From Aurantimonas aggregata (GTDB lineage: Bacteria; Pseudomonadota; Alphaproteobacteria; Rhizobiales; Rhizobiaceae), in NCBI RefSeq assembly GCF_010500835.1, contig NZ_JAAAMJ010000001.1, forward strand, positions 682,001 through 746,000: 64,000 bases of DNA, given 5' to 3'. This document shows positions 52,922 to 61,835 of the stretch, piece by piece (positions within the stretch are counted from its first letter, which is position 1; the number at the start of each line of letters is the position of its first letter). The notes below the pieces were generated by a model. That model was not told where the DNA came from. It searched no databases and saw nothing but the letters and a program-made list of their open reading frames with translations. Made by a program: the position numbers and the translations under genes.

Positions 52922-54604
52922 TTAAGCCGCTTCCTTCTCATGGATCCACTGCTTGAGGATCGCCGCCGCCTGCGCTTCGTCGAATTCGATCAGCCGGGCG
53001 AGCCGCGCCTGCGGCGAGCGCGCCTGGCTGTTCGACAGATCCTCGAGATAGGCCGGGTCCAACCCGGCAACCCGACCGTTACCCCCGGAAGCTGGCGCGG
53101 CGCCGGTGCCGAGATCGACGTCACGGCCATCGAAGCCCGGCAGAGGGAGGTCGAGATCCGACGGATCGGCTTCCACCAGCTGGGTCCCTGTCCCCGCGAT
53201 GGCGCGGACGGCGGGCCGCAGGCCGAACCAGATCACCAGGACGGCGACCACGAGGATGGTGAGCGCGTTGATCAGCGTGCCAGACTGACGCACGAACATC
53301 TCGCCGAGCCCCGGCCCTGGCAAGGGCTCCAGCTCGCTGCCATCGGCCATGAAGTCGACAGCGGTGACCTTGATCTGGTCGCCGCGCGCTTCGGAAAAAC
53401 CCGACGCGGAGGCGACGAGGGCCTGGATCTCGGTGATGCGCTCGTCCACCTGCGCATCGGTGGCATCCGCGCCGATCGCGTCCTTCAGCCGCTGGCGGTT
53501 GACGACTACGGCGATCGACAGGCGCTCGACCGCATAGCCATCGCTAGTGGTCGAGATGGTCTTCTCGTTGATCTCGTAATTGGTCAGTTCCTCGCGCCGC
53601 TCGTTCTCGTCGCGCGAGGTCTCGCCGCCCCCGCCACCGGCCGGCGCCTCGTCCACGGCGCGGATATCCTGCTCGATCCCGACGGGCGTCTCGCCCTGGG
53701 TATTCTGGCTGGAGCCGCTTTCGCGCACGGTGCGGGTCGAGCGCTCGACGCGCACGTCCGGGTCGAACAGCCGTTCGCTGACCTGCCGCCGGTCGGTGTT
53801 CAGCCGCGTGATGACGCTGGTCTGGAAATTGCCGATGCCGAGATAGGGCGCGAGCGTGCGGCGAATGGATTCCTCGACGCTATTGGAGACGATCTTCTCG
53901 ATGCCGAACAATTTGGTCGGCGCCGCGGAGACCGAATCATCGGCGGTCGCCAGCAGGGTGCCGTCGGAATTGAGGACCGTGACCTCGTTCGGGTTCATGC
54001 CCGGGATCGCCGAGGCGACGAGCGAGCGCACCGCCTGCGCCGAGCCGAAGTCCTCCGGGCTCTCGGTGCGGATCACAACACTAGCCGACGGCTTGCGCTG
54101 TTCGCGGCGGAACGAGCCCTCGTCCGGCAGCACGATGTGGACGCGCGCGGCGCGGACGTTCTTCAGCGTCTGAATGGTGCGGGCGATCTCGCCTTCCAGC
54201 GCCCGGACGCGGGTGATCTCCTGCATGAACGAGGTGAGGCCGATCGAGCCGAGATTGTCGAAGAGCTCGTAGCCGGCGTTCTCGGAGCGCGGCAGCCCCT
54301 TCTCGGCCAGCAGCATGCGGGCCGGCGCCGTCTGCGAGAACGGCGTCAGGATGGCATCGCCGGTCATGTTGACGTCGAAGGGGATCGCCGCTTCCGTCAG
54401 CGCCGCACCGATGCGCGTGACGTCGGTCCGGTCGAGACCCGAATAGAGCGTCTCCATGTCGGGGCGCGAGAGAAAATAGCTGCCAAGCCCGACCAGCGCG
54501 ACCACGAGCACGCCGATCAGTCCGAGGGCGCCGAGTTTCTTCGGGCCTAGCGCGCCGAGATTGGCCAGCAGCTGCTGGCTCTGTCCACCGATGGCAAGCG
54601 CCAT
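52922..54604 (-). CDS. fliF: Flagellar MS-ring protein FliF
   Basis: 560 residues. Two transmembrane helices bracket a periplasmic ring domain: TM1 near 28-48 and TM2 near 440-465 ('LTILVVAVLVIWFGLRPAV'). 'ETLYSGLDRTDVTRIGAALT', 'RMLLAEKGLPRSENAGYELF' and 'VHIVLPDEGSFRREQRKPSA' are hallmark. It forms the first structure of the basal body. A CtrA-type box lies 77-93 bases upstream. The FliH-like gene follows closely. Confidence 0.96.
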   Translation of the reverse strand: MALAIGGQSQQLLANLGALGPKKLGALGLIGVLVVALVGLGSYFLSRPDMETLYSGLDRTDVTRIGAALTEAAIPFDVNMTGDAILTPFSQTAPARMLLAEKGLPRSENAGYELFDNLGSIGLTSFMQEITRVRALEGEIARTIQTLKNVRAARVHIVLPDEGSFRREQRKPSASVVIRTESPEDFGSAQAVRSLVASAIPGMNPNEVTVLNSDGTLLATADDSVSAAPTKLFGIEKIVSNSVEESIRRTLAPYLGIGNFQTSVITRLNTDRRQVSERLFDPDVRVERSTRTVRESGSSQNTQGETPVGIEQDIRAVDEAPAGGGGGETSRDENERREELTNYEINEKTISTTSDGYAVERLSIAVVVNRQRLKDAIGADATDAQVDERITEIQALVASASGFSEARGDQIKVTAVDFMADGSELEPLPGPGLGEMFVRQSGTLINALTILVVAVLVIWFGLRPAVRAIAGTGTQLVEADPSDLDLPLPGFDGRDVDLGTGAAPASGGNGRVAGLDPAYLEDLSNSQARSPQARLARLIEFDEAQAAAILKQWIHEKEAA

Positions 54605-54680
54605 GTTCGTCCCCTACCCGTTCCGATGCAACGCAACATCTCGCCGGGAACATGCCGTCCGAAGCTTGCGCGAAGCCCCG

Positions 54681-54697
54681 GTTAACAAAGGGTTAAC
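54681..54697. promoter_or_regulatory. CtrA-type box upstream of fliF
   Basis: TTAA (54682-54685), seven bases, TTAAC (54693-54697): the full CtrA consensus TTAA-N7-TTAAC. With G at 54681 it reads the same way in both directions. CtrA controls early flagellar operons, including fliF-class genes, in alphaproteobacteria. It sits 77-93 bases before the fliF ATG. Confidence 0.65.
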
Positions 54698-54805
54698 GGT
54701 AAAAGCGAGCATCGGGGACGGGCGATGCTTCAGCGACGGCCGATACGTCGCAAACATACTTGCGCGACAGCGTGGTCATTCGACCCTTACCCGAAACGCA
54801 ATCGA

Positions 54806-54826
54806 GCCCGGCCATGATGGCCGGGC
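54806..54826 (-). terminator. Terminator after the downstream flagellin gene
   Basis: GCCCGGCC and GGCCGGGC form an 8-bp stem (extendable to 10 bp) with loop ATCAT on the minus strand, 28 bases after the flagellin stop. The T-run is weak (TCGATTGCGTTT). Confidence 0.7.
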
Positions 54827-54853
54827 CCGATCTCATGCTGGTTGCCGGGTCGC

Positions 54854-56146
54854 TTAGCGGAAGAGCGACAGCAGCGACTGGCTGGACGTGTTCGCGATCG
54901 ACAGCGCCTGGACACCCAGCTGCTGCTGGGTCTGCAGCGCCTTGAGGCGGGTCGACTCCTCGGTCATGTCGGCATCGACGAGCGTGCCGACGCCCTTGTC
55001 GATCGTGTCCATGAGCTTGGAGACGAAGTTGGTCTGCATCTCGATACGGGTCTGCACCGCACCGAGATCGGAGCCGGCCGTGGTGACCTGAGAGAGCGCC
55101 TCGTCGACGACCTTGATGTAGGCCTGGACCTCGTCGGAGGTCACGGTTCCGGCCGAGATGTCGATATCCAGGACGGAGGTCGAGAAGGTGCCGGCGCCTG
55201 CCACGACCGGCTGGTCGGCACCGCTCGCGCCGAGACCGAGCGACGTCACGTCGATCGCGCCGGCGCTGCCGTCGGCATCAACCGTCGTGGCTGCGGGTCC
55301 GACGGTGAAAGCTTCGAGGGACGTGAACGAGACGGCGCCAGCGCCGTCGATCTGCACATCGACGCCAGCGATACCGGCGTCGTTAAGCGCCTGGCGATAG
55401 ACCGCCTTCAGGTCGGCGTCCGACTTGATCTCGGTGCCGGTCAGGCCGGCATCGGTCAGCGTCTGCTCGTTGATCTCGACGGTGCGAGCGGCGGCGCCGT
55501 TCTGCGAGATGCTGAACGAGATCGTCTCGCCAGCGATATCGATGGCGCCCGCTTCGACGGTCGACGTGCCGGTCGCCGCAGCGAACTGGTCGATGTCGAT
55601 CGCCTTGTCGAGGATGCCGGTGTCGCCAGAAATCAGGCGGAGGCTTTCGATATCGACCTTGATCGTGCCGATGCCGATCTTGCCGTCGGCGTCACGCGAC
55701 AGCGACGAGACGATGGACTTCTCCGTCGTGCCCTCGGTGTTGCTGAGCCAATTCTGGCCAGAGAAGGACGACGACTCGGCAATCGTCTTCAGCTGGTCCT
55801 GGAGGGCGGTGATTTCCGACTGGACCTTGCTGCGGTCGACGCCTTCGCCGGTCGCCGTCGTCAGCTTTGCCTTGATCTCGTTGAGGACGTCCTTGGCGGC
55901 GTTGATGCCGGTATAGGCCGCGTCGACTGTCGCCGCGCCGATGCCGAGAGAGTCCGACACCGCCGACATGGCGTTGTTGTCCGAACGCATCGTGGTCGCG
56001 ATCGACCAGTAAGCGGCGTTGTCCTTCGCATCGGAGACGCGGTAGCCGGTCGAGATGCGGGCCTGGGTCTGGTCGAGCGAGGAGTTGATCGACTGGAGGC
56101 TCTGGAGAGCCGTCATCGCCGAGGTATTGGTGTTGATGGAGGTCAT
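54854..56146 (-). CDS. Flagellin, first of two tandem paralogues by position
   Basis: 430 residues from ATG 56146 with an AG-rich site; the longer open frame to 56215 is not used. The N-terminus 'MTSINTNTSAMTALQSLQSI' and 'ARISTGYRVSDAKDNAAYWS' and the C-terminus 'ALQTQQQLGVQALSIANTSS' are flagellin D0/D1 landmarks. The centre (about 180-320) differs from the neighbour at 56463. Forms the filament. It should be regulated by FtcR, FlaF and FlbT. Confidence 0.95.
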   Translation of the reverse strand: MTSINTNTSAMTALQSLQSINSSLDQTQARISTGYRVSDAKDNAAYWSIATTMRSDNNAMSAVSDSLGIGAATVDAAYTGINAAKDVLNEIKAKLTTATGEGVDRSKVQSEITALQDQLKTIAESSSFSGQNWLSNTEGTTEKSIVSSLSRDADGKIGIGTIKVDIESLRLISGDTGILDKAIDIDQFAAATGTSTVEAGAIDIAGETISFSISQNGAAARTVEINEQTLTDAGLTGTEIKSDADLKAVYRQALNDAGIAGVDVQIDGAGAVSFTSLEAFTVGPAATTVDADGSAGAIDVTSLGLGASGADQPVVAGAGTFSTSVLDIDISAGTVTSDEVQAYIKVVDEALSQVTTAGSDLGAVQTRIEMQTNFVSKLMDTIDKGVGTLVDADMTEESTRLKALQTQQQLGVQALSIANTSSQSLLSLFR

Positions 56147-56462
56147 TAGTTGAGTCCCGTGACGCAAGTACAATTGGGACAGTCCGGATCGACCGGGATA
56201 ACGAGTCGGCGTCATGCCTGTGACCGCAGTTCCTGCCGGCCACTTCGCTATGGCCGGACCTTGCGTGGGGCTCCCCTTCCAGTTCCTTAAGATCGGCGGC
56301 CGGGTGCCCCCGCGCCGGCTGTTCCGATCATCGTGGTAAATGCGGCCCTAGCGGCCATGGTTAATCGATGGTTGATGCCGGAAGTGCTGCGACTGGCGCG
56401 ACGCGAAGAAGCCGCCCCCGGGGGAGCGGCTTCTCGGGTTGTGCTGGATCTGCCTGCCGGTT
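56147..56462. promoter_or_regulatory. Gap between the two flagellin genes
   Basis: 316 bases without a gene. It holds the terminator of the upstream flagellin (56407-56434) and the leader of the downstream one. A near-direct repeat ATGGTTAAT (56357-56365) and ATGGTTGAT (56368-56376) with an 11-base period lies about 210 bases before the downstream ATG. It may be a regulator site. Confidence 0.45.
56407..56434 (-). terminator. Hairpin after the upstream flagellin gene
   Basis: AGAAGCCGC and GCGGCTTCT form a 9-bp stem enclosing a self-pairing CCCCC/GGGGG centre. It lies 29 bases after the flagellin stop on the minus strand. The following TTCGCG has only two Ts, so termination may be partial. 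Confidence 0.65.
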
Positions 56463-57791
56463 TTAGTTCTGGAAGAGCTGCAGGATCGCCTGGCTGGACG
56501 TGTTGGCGATCGAGAGCGCCTGGACGCCCAGCTGCTGCTGCGTCTGCAGTGCCTTGAGGCGGGTCGACTCCTCGGTCATGTCGGCATCGACCAGCGTGCC
56601 GACGCCCTTGTCGATCGTATCCATGAGCTTGGAGACGAACTGGGTCTGCATGTCGATGCGGTTCTGGGCGGCGCCGAGATTCGAACCTGCCGTGGTGACC
56701 TGCGACAGCGCCTCGTCGACGACCTTGATGTAGGCCTGGACCTCCTCCGACGTGAGCCCGGTGGCCGAGATGTCGATATCGAGGATGGTGGTAGAGAAGG
56801 CTCCCGAGGCAATGGCATCCACCGGAAGGTTGGTGCCGCTGACGCCGAGGCCGAGACCGGCAACACCGACGGTGCCAGCGCCGCCGCCAGCGGCCGTAGA
56901 CGTTGCCGGTCCGACGGTGAAGGCTTCGAGCGACGTGAACGACACGTCACCGACAGCGACCGCCGGCGGGCCTGCGACAGCCGTCGTTGCAATCGAGACG
57001 TCGATACCGTCGATACCCGCGTCGCTCAAGGCCTGGCGGTAGACCGCCTTCAGGTCCGAATCCGACTTGATCTCGGTCGTCGTCAGTCCGGCGTCGATGA
57101 GGGTCTGGGCAGTGATCTCGACCGTGCGGGCCGCGGCGCCGTTCTGCGAGATGCTGAACGAGACCGTGTCGGTGCCGATGTCGATGGCGCCGCCCGTGTC
57201 GACGGTCGAGGTGCCCGTCGCCGCCGCGTACTGGTCGATGTCGATCGACTTGTCGAGAATACCGGCACCCCCGGAAATCAGGCGAATGCTTTCGATGTCG
57301 ACCTTGATCGTACCGATGCTGATCTTGCCCTCGGCATCCCGCGACAGCGACGAGACGATGGACTTTTCCGTCCCTGCCTCCGTGTTGCTCAGCCAGTTCT
57401 GGCCGGAGAAGGACGAGGATGCGGCGATCGTGCGGAGCTGTTCCTGAAGCTGCGAGATCTCGTCCTGGACCTTGCTCCGGTCGACGCCTTCGCCGGTCGC
57501 CGTCGTCAGCTTGGCCTTGATCTCGTCGAGCACGTCCTTGGCGGAGTTGATGCCGGTATAGGCTGCATCCACCGTCGCCGCGCCGATGCCGAGCGAATCG
57601 GACACGGCCGACATCGCCTTGTTGTCCGAGCGCATGCCGGTGGCGATCGACCAGTAGGCAGCGTTGTCCTTCGCCTCGGAGACGCGGAAGCCGGTCGAGA
57701 TGCGGTTTTGCGTCTCGTCCATCATCTGGTTGGTCGACTGCAGCGTCTGCAGCGCGGTCATCGCAGCGACGTTGGTATTGATACTCGTCAT
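56463..57791 (-). CDS. Flagellin, second tandem paralogue
   Basis: 442 residues. The N-terminus 'MTSINTNVAAMTALQTLQST' and the C-terminus 'ALSIANTSSQAILQLFQ' match the neighbour closely; the middle region differs by insertions such as 'TAVAGPPAVAVGDV'. A tandem duplication is the simplest explanation. Its stop precedes the 316-base gap to the other copy. fliP lies 148 bases upstream on the same strand. Confidence 0.95.
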   Translation of the reverse strand: MTSINTNVAAMTALQTLQSTNQMMDETQNRISTGFRVSEAKDNAAYWSIATGMRSDNKAMSAVSDSLGIGAATVDAAYTGINSAKDVLDEIKAKLTTATGEGVDRSKVQDEISQLQEQLRTIAASSSFSGQNWLSNTEAGTEKSIVSSLSRDAEGKISIGTIKVDIESIRLISGGAGILDKSIDIDQYAAATGTSTVDTGGAIDIGTDTVSFSISQNGAAARTVEITAQTLIDAGLTTTEIKSDSDLKAVYRQALSDAGIDGIDVSIATTAVAGPPAVAVGDVSFTSLEAFTVGPATSTAAGGGAGTVGVAGLGLGVSGTNLPVDAIASGAFSTTILDIDISATGLTSEEVQAYIKVVDEALSQVTTAGSNLGAAQNRIDMQTQFVSKLMDTIDKGVGTLVDADMTEESTRLKALQTQQQLGVQALSIANTSSQAILQLFQN

Positions 57792-57875
57792 AGTCCTACC
57801 CTTGCTGGCGAGCGTCGCCCATCATGGGCCGTGCCGGATTTCCCGCATCGATGCTTCATGCCCTCTGCGTTTCCA

Positions 57876-57898
57876 TTAACCTAAAATCTTAAGGTTAA
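57876..57898. promoter_or_regulatory. Dyad TTAACCT-N9-AGGTTAA upstream of a flagellin gene
   Basis: A perfect 7-base inverted repeat with a 9-base centre, 85-107 bases upstream of the flagellin ATG at 57791. The spacing does not fit a CtrA box. A site for FtcR or another flagellin regulator is possible. Confidence 0.45.
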
Positions 57899-57939
57899 CC
57901 GAAGGTAAAACCTGCTGCGCCGAAGTCGCGAAAGCAGCG

Positions 57940-58704
57940 TCAGAAGAACGACCGCACCAACGAGCCGACAAGCAGGTTCCAGCCGTCGATCAGCACGAAG
58001 AACAGGATCTTGAACGGCAGCGAGATGATGGTGGGTGGCAGCATCATCATGCCCATCGACATGGTCAGCGTCGCGACGATCATGTCGATGACGAGGAACG
58101 GCAGGACGATCAGGAAGCCGATCTCGAAGCCGCGCCGCAGTTCCGAGATCATGAAGGCCGGCACCAGCACCCTCAGGTCGACGTCGCCATCCTCGGCGCC
58201 CTGCGGCTCCGGCTCGACGCGGTCGCGGCTGTTGGTGGCCGCAAGATCGCCGAAGAGGGCGAGATCGGCCGGTCGGACCTGGCTCAGCATGAAGTCCTTG
58301 AACGGGTCGGAGATGCGGTAGAACGCCTCCTCTTCGTCGATCTCCTCGTTCAGCAGCGGCTGCAGGCCGTCCTGCCAGGCACGGTCGAAGGTCGGCGCCA
58401 TGACGAAGAAGGTCATGAACAGCGACAGCGAGATCAGGATCAGGTTGGCCGGCGTCGTCTGCAGCCCGAGGCCGGTGCGCAGGATCGACAGGGCGATGAC
58501 GATGCGGGTGAAGGACGTGACCATGACCAGGAGGCCGGGCGCGATCGACAGCACCGTGACGAGACCGAAGAGCTGGATGATCCGGCCCGAGGCCGCCGAG
58601 CCGCCGTCCGGGATGAGGCCGGCGAGACCTGACGTGTCGGCGAGCTGGGCCGCCGCCGGAAACGACGCGAGCAGCGCGCAGAGGAAGACGAAGAGCCGCT
58701 TCAT
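57940..58704 (-). CDS. fliP: Flagellar export pore protein FliP
   Basis: 254 residues with a cleavable signal (residues 1-19). 'VTSFTRIVIALSILRTGLGL' and 'QTTPANLILISLSLFMTFFV' and 'LVPAFMISELRRGFEIGFLI' are FliP signatures; four membrane spans. Core of the FliPQR pore. It is encoded far from fliQ and fliR, in the flgI-motE-flgH-fliL-fliP group. The ATG overlaps the fliL stop (ATGA). Confidence 0.96.
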   Translation of the reverse strand: MKRLFVFLCALLASFPAAAQLADTSGLAGLIPDGGSAASGRIIQLFGLVTVLSIAPGLLVMVTSFTRIVIALSILRTGLGLQTTPANLILISLSLFMTFFVMAPTFDRAWQDGLQPLLNEEIDEEEAFYRISDPFKDFMLSQVRPADLALFGDLAATNSRDRVEPEPQGAEDGDVDLRVLVPAFMISELRRGFEIGFLIVLPFLVIDMIVATLTMSMGMMMLPPTIISLPFKILFFVLIDGWNLLVGSLVRSFF

Positions 58705-59222
58705 TCCGCGACCATCGCCTGGATGAGATAGTCAACGACGGCCGGCGAGCGGAGCTTCGCCCTTTCGCGCAGATCGTCGCGCAGATGCAGGAGACCGCGG
58801 GTGCCTTCCACCTGCGCCAGCTGCAGCGAGCGCAGGAAGGCCAGCGTATCGGCCTCGATCTCGGCGGCGAGGATTTCGGCGTCGATGCTGCCGTCATCCT
58901 CGACGACGATCGAGGCCTCGATCCGCAGCCAGGCATTCGCCGGGGCGTAGATGTTCGTGACGACGGGCTTCAAGGTGATCAGCCGCAGCGGCAGGGCACT
59001 GCCCTCGGCGGCGGCGATATCGGACCGGGGCGAGAGCGCGGGATCGGGTGTTGGTGCCACCGGCTCGGACGGCGCCGGGACGGCGTTGCCGCCGGTGAGC
59101 CAGCCAACGGCGGTGCCGCCGGCCCCTGCCACCAGGGTCAGGATCGCCACGGCGATCACCGTCTGGATCATCGAGCGCTTCTTCGCGCCAGCCTCTTCGC
59201 CCCATGTGCCCGCATCGGCCAT
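58701..59222 (-). CDS. fliL: Flagellar basal body-associated protein FliL
   Basis: 173 residues. One transmembrane helix at about 17-38 ('IQTVIAVAILTLVAGAGGTA'), a proline-rich linker, then a periplasmic domain with 'LKPVVTNIYAPANAWLRIEA' and 'VEGTRGLLHLRDDLRERAKL'. It helps couple stators to the rotor. It lies between flgH and fliP. Confidence 0.9.
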   Translation of the reverse strand: MADAGTWGEEAGAKKRSMIQTVIAVAILTLVAGAGGTAVGWLTGGNAVPAPSEPVAPTPDPALSPRSDIAAAEGSALPLRLITLKPVVTNIYAPANAWLRIEASIVVEDDGSIDAEILAAEIEADTLAFLRSLQLAQVEGTRGLLHLRDDLRERAKLRSPAVVDYLIQAMVAE

Positions 59223-59356
59223 TTCGACGAACCCTCTTCGCTCGGCAAATCGGTGGCGATGCCTTCATGGAACCATCCTGCCGATCACTGAGCGATAGCC
59301 GTTCTGGCTGGCCCGAGACTTGCCGCACGAGCATACGCCACAGGGCTTTCCGGCGT

Positions 59357-60061
59357 TCAGAACGGCGCGATGACGTCGTAGACCTGCTGGCCCCAGGCCG
59401 GCTGCTGGACTTCCGTCATGCGACCGCGGCCGCCATAGGAAATGCGGGCCTCGGCGATCTTGTCGTAGTCGATCGTGTTGTTCTGGAGAATGTCCCGGGG
59501 CCGGATGATGCCGGCCATCGCCAGCACCCTCACCTCGAAATTCACCCGCACTTCCTGCTGGCCGCTGACGACGAGATTGCCGTTCGGCAGTTTCTGGGTG
59601 ACGACGGCAGCGACCGAGAGATCGATGTCCTCCGAGCGCTTGATCTTGCCCTTGCCGGCCATGTTCGAGCTGCCGTCCGCGTCGAGATCGACGCCGACGG
59701 TCGGCAGCGTGTAGTCGCCGAGCTGGCCGGCGAGATCGAGCCCGCTGCCGATGCCCGAGCGGCGGGAGCGCTCGGAATTATTGTCGAGCGAGGCCTGGTC
59801 GCGAATGCGGATCTTCACCGTGACGATGTCGCCGACGTCGAGCGCCCGCGGATCCTGGTAGAACTGCGCCTGCTTGTCGCTCCAGAGGGAGTGCGGCGTC
59901 TGCGGTCCGGAAGCCGGAAACGCCGTCGGAGCGCCGGCGAGCGCGGGATATTCGTAAAGGCCGGTCCCGACTGGGGACATGGCCGGCTCGCGCAGGAAGT
60001 CCTCCCGGCTGGTGGAGCAGCCGGCGAGCGCTGCGAGCGCGATGAGGGCGAGAATTCTCAT
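59357..60061 (-). CDS. flgH: Flagellar L-ring protein FlgH
   Basis: 234 residues. A lipoprotein signal with lipobox 'ALAGC' (C15). 'LWSDKQAQFYQDPRALDVGD' and 'IVTVKIRIRDQASLDNNSER' are FlgH landmarks, as is 'KLPNGNLVVSGQQEVRVNFE'. Forms the outer-membrane ring. The ATG overlaps the motE stop. Confidence 0.95.
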   Translation of the reverse strand: MRILALIALAALAGCSTSREDFLREPAMSPVGTGLYEYPALAGAPTAFPASGPQTPHSLWSDKQAQFYQDPRALDVGDIVTVKIRIRDQASLDNNSERSRRSGIGSGLDLAGQLGDYTLPTVGVDLDADGSSNMAGKGKIKRSEDIDLSVAAVVTQKLPNGNLVVSGQQEVRVNFEVRVLAMAGIIRPRDILQNNTIDYDKIAEARISYGGRGRMTEVQQPAWGQQVYDVIAPF

Positions 60062-60657
60062 GACCGGCTCTCCGCCACCTGCTCGATGTCCGCGGCGGTG
60101 CCGGCCGACGTCTTGTCGACGATGCGCTTGGCGATTTCCGCCGCGACGGTCGGCGACATCTCGCTGAGTATGTCGCTGGCCTGCCGCGACTTCAGGCGGA
60201 CCAGCACCGAGGCGGCGGAATCGCGATCGAGATTGGCGAGCTGCGGCGCTGCCGCGTCCGGCTTCATCTGGCTGTAGATGTCGACGACGATCTGCGAGGC
60301 GCTGTCGAGGAAGCGCTGGCGCTCCGCCAGCCAGGTCTCGTAGTCGGCGCGCTTGACCTCGAGTTCATCGATCTGCTGGCTGATCGCGACCTCCAGGTCC
60401 TTCATCCGGCTCTCCTGCAGGGAGTAGCGCGCGTCCTGGGCCTTGTCGGCGATGTTGAGGCAGTACTGCTCCACCTCGGTGGCCGGCGCCGGCGGGACGA
60501 GATCGCCGGCCGGGTCGATGATCCTGATCTGCTGCGGCGGCAGTGCGGGCGAAGCCGCGACTGCGTCGGCATCCTGTGCGGCTGCGGGCCATGCCAGCGC
60601 CAGGGCCAGGGCACACCAGCCGAACCCCGCGGTGGTTTTCAGGGCGTTCTTGGTCAT
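60058..60657 (-). CDS. motE: Flagellar motor protein MotE
   Basis: 199 residues from ATG 60657, overlapping the flgI stop (TGATG). Signal peptide to about residue 28. A coiled-coil stretch (about 75-130) is followed by 'LVRLKSRQASDILSEMSPTV' and 'AAEIAKRIVDKT', as in the MotE/MgtE-N-like family. In Sinorhizobium MotE stabilises MotC in the periplasm. Position between flgI and flgH matches. Confidence 0.85.
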   Translation of the reverse strand: MTKNALKTTAGFGWCALALALAWPAAAQDADAVAASPALPPQQIRIIDPAGDLVPPAPATEVEQYCLNIADKAQDARYSLQESRMKDLEVAISQQIDELEVKRADYETWLAERQRFLDSASQIVVDIYSQMKPDAAAPQLANLDRDSAASVLVRLKSRQASDILSEMSPTVAAEIAKRIVDKTSAGTAADIEQVAESRS

Positions 60658-61835
60658 CACTGCACCACGAGTTCGGCCTGGAGCGCACCAGCCGTCTTGA
60701 TTGCCTGGAGGATCGCGATGATCCCCGTCGGCTTGAGCCCGATGCGGTTCAGGCCGCGCACCACGGTTTCGAGATCGGCGCCGCCGACATAGGCGAAATT
60801 GCCGCCGTCCTGGGACGCGTCGACGATGGTTTCGGACGTCACGACGGTCTGGCCATCGCTGAAGGGGGCGGGCTGCGACACCGAGGGAAGTTCGCTGATC
60901 CGGACCGTCAGATTGCCGTGCGTCAGCGCGACCGTGGATATCTGCACGTCCTGCCCGATCACCACCGTGCCGGTGCTCTCGTCGATCACCACCCGCGCCA
61001 CCTGATCCGGCGCGATCCGCAGATCGCCGATCTCGGCCATGAAGCGCGTGCTCGACACGTCGGTCGGACGCTTGAGATGGATGGTGCGGAAGTCCTCCTC
61101 CTGCGCCACCGGTCGGCCCCAGCGCTTGCGGGCATAGTCGTTGACGATGTCGACGACGCGGATCGAGGTCTTGAAATCCGGGTTGACGAGTTCGATCGCC
61201 AGCTTGCCGTCATCGTTGAAGTGGCCGGGCACCTCGCGCTCGATCAGCGCCCCGTTCGGCACCCGCCCGGTGGTCGGCACGCCCTGGGTCAGCCGTTCGC
61301 TGTCGCCTTCGGAGGAAAAGCCGCTGACGGCGAGCGGCCCCTGGCCTACCGCGTAGATCTCCCCGTCGGCGCCATAGAGCGGCGTCATCACCAGCGTGCC
61401 GCCGAGCAGCGAGCTGGCATCGCCGAGCGAGGAGACGGTGACGTCGATGCGCGAGCCGGTGCCGATGAAGGCCGGCAGTTCGGCGGTGACGGTGACGGCG
61501 GCGATGTTCTTGTTGCGGGCCGACTGCGACCGGATGTTGACCCCCATCCGGTCGAGCATCGACTGCATCGACTGTTCGGTGAAGGGGGAATTGCGCATGG
61601 AATCACCCGTCCCCTGCAGGCCGACCACGAGGCCGTAGCCGACGAGCTGGTTGGCGCGCACGCCGCGGATCGTGACGATGTCCTTGATGCGCACCGACCC
61701 CGCCGCGCCGCCGGGGTCGCCCCGCACCGGTGCGACGTGCTCGCGCACCGGCGTGCCGTAGCCGGTGTAGTCGGCCGGAACGGCGGCGACCGCGGTCGCC
61801 ATCAGCATCGCGAGCGCCAGGAGGGACCGGATCAT
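60657..61835 (-). CDS. flgI: Flagellar P-ring protein FlgI
   Basis: 392 residues with a signal peptide (1-20). 'RIKDIVTIRGVRANQLVGYG', 'LVVGLQGTGDSMRNSPFTEQ' and 'IVDASQDGGNFAYVGGADLE' are hallmark. Forms the periplasmic P ring. The ATG overlaps the flgA stop. Confidence 0.96.
   Translation of the reverse strand: MIRSLLALAMLMATAVAAVPADYTGYGTPVREHVAPVRGDPGGAAGSVRIKDIVTIRGVRANQLVGYGLVVGLQGTGDSMRNSPFTEQSMQSMLDRMGVNIRSQSARNKNIAAVTVTAELPAFIGTGSRIDVTVSSLGDASSLLGGTLVMTPLYGADGEIYAVGQGPLAVSGFSSEGDSERLTQGVPTTGRVPNGALIEREVPGHFNDDGKLAIELVNPDFKTSIRVVDIVNDYARKRWGRPVAQEEDFRTIHLKRPTDVSSTRFMAEIGDLRIAPDQVARVVIDESTGTVVIGQDVQISTVALTHGNLTVRISELPSVSQPAPFSDGQTVVTSETIVDASQDGGNFAYVGGADLETVVRGLNRIGLKPTGIIAILQAIKTAGALQAELVVQ

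Noticed and set aside
52190-54550. A plus-strand open frame of about 786 codons opposite fliF and the FliH-like gene
   Set aside because: Antisense shadow; low-complexity R/D/G composition; the opposite strand has clear flagellar genes.
57876-57899. Repeated TTAA upstream of a flagellin gene as a CtrA site
   Set aside because: The spacings between TTAA elements are 9, 2 and 15 bases, not 7.
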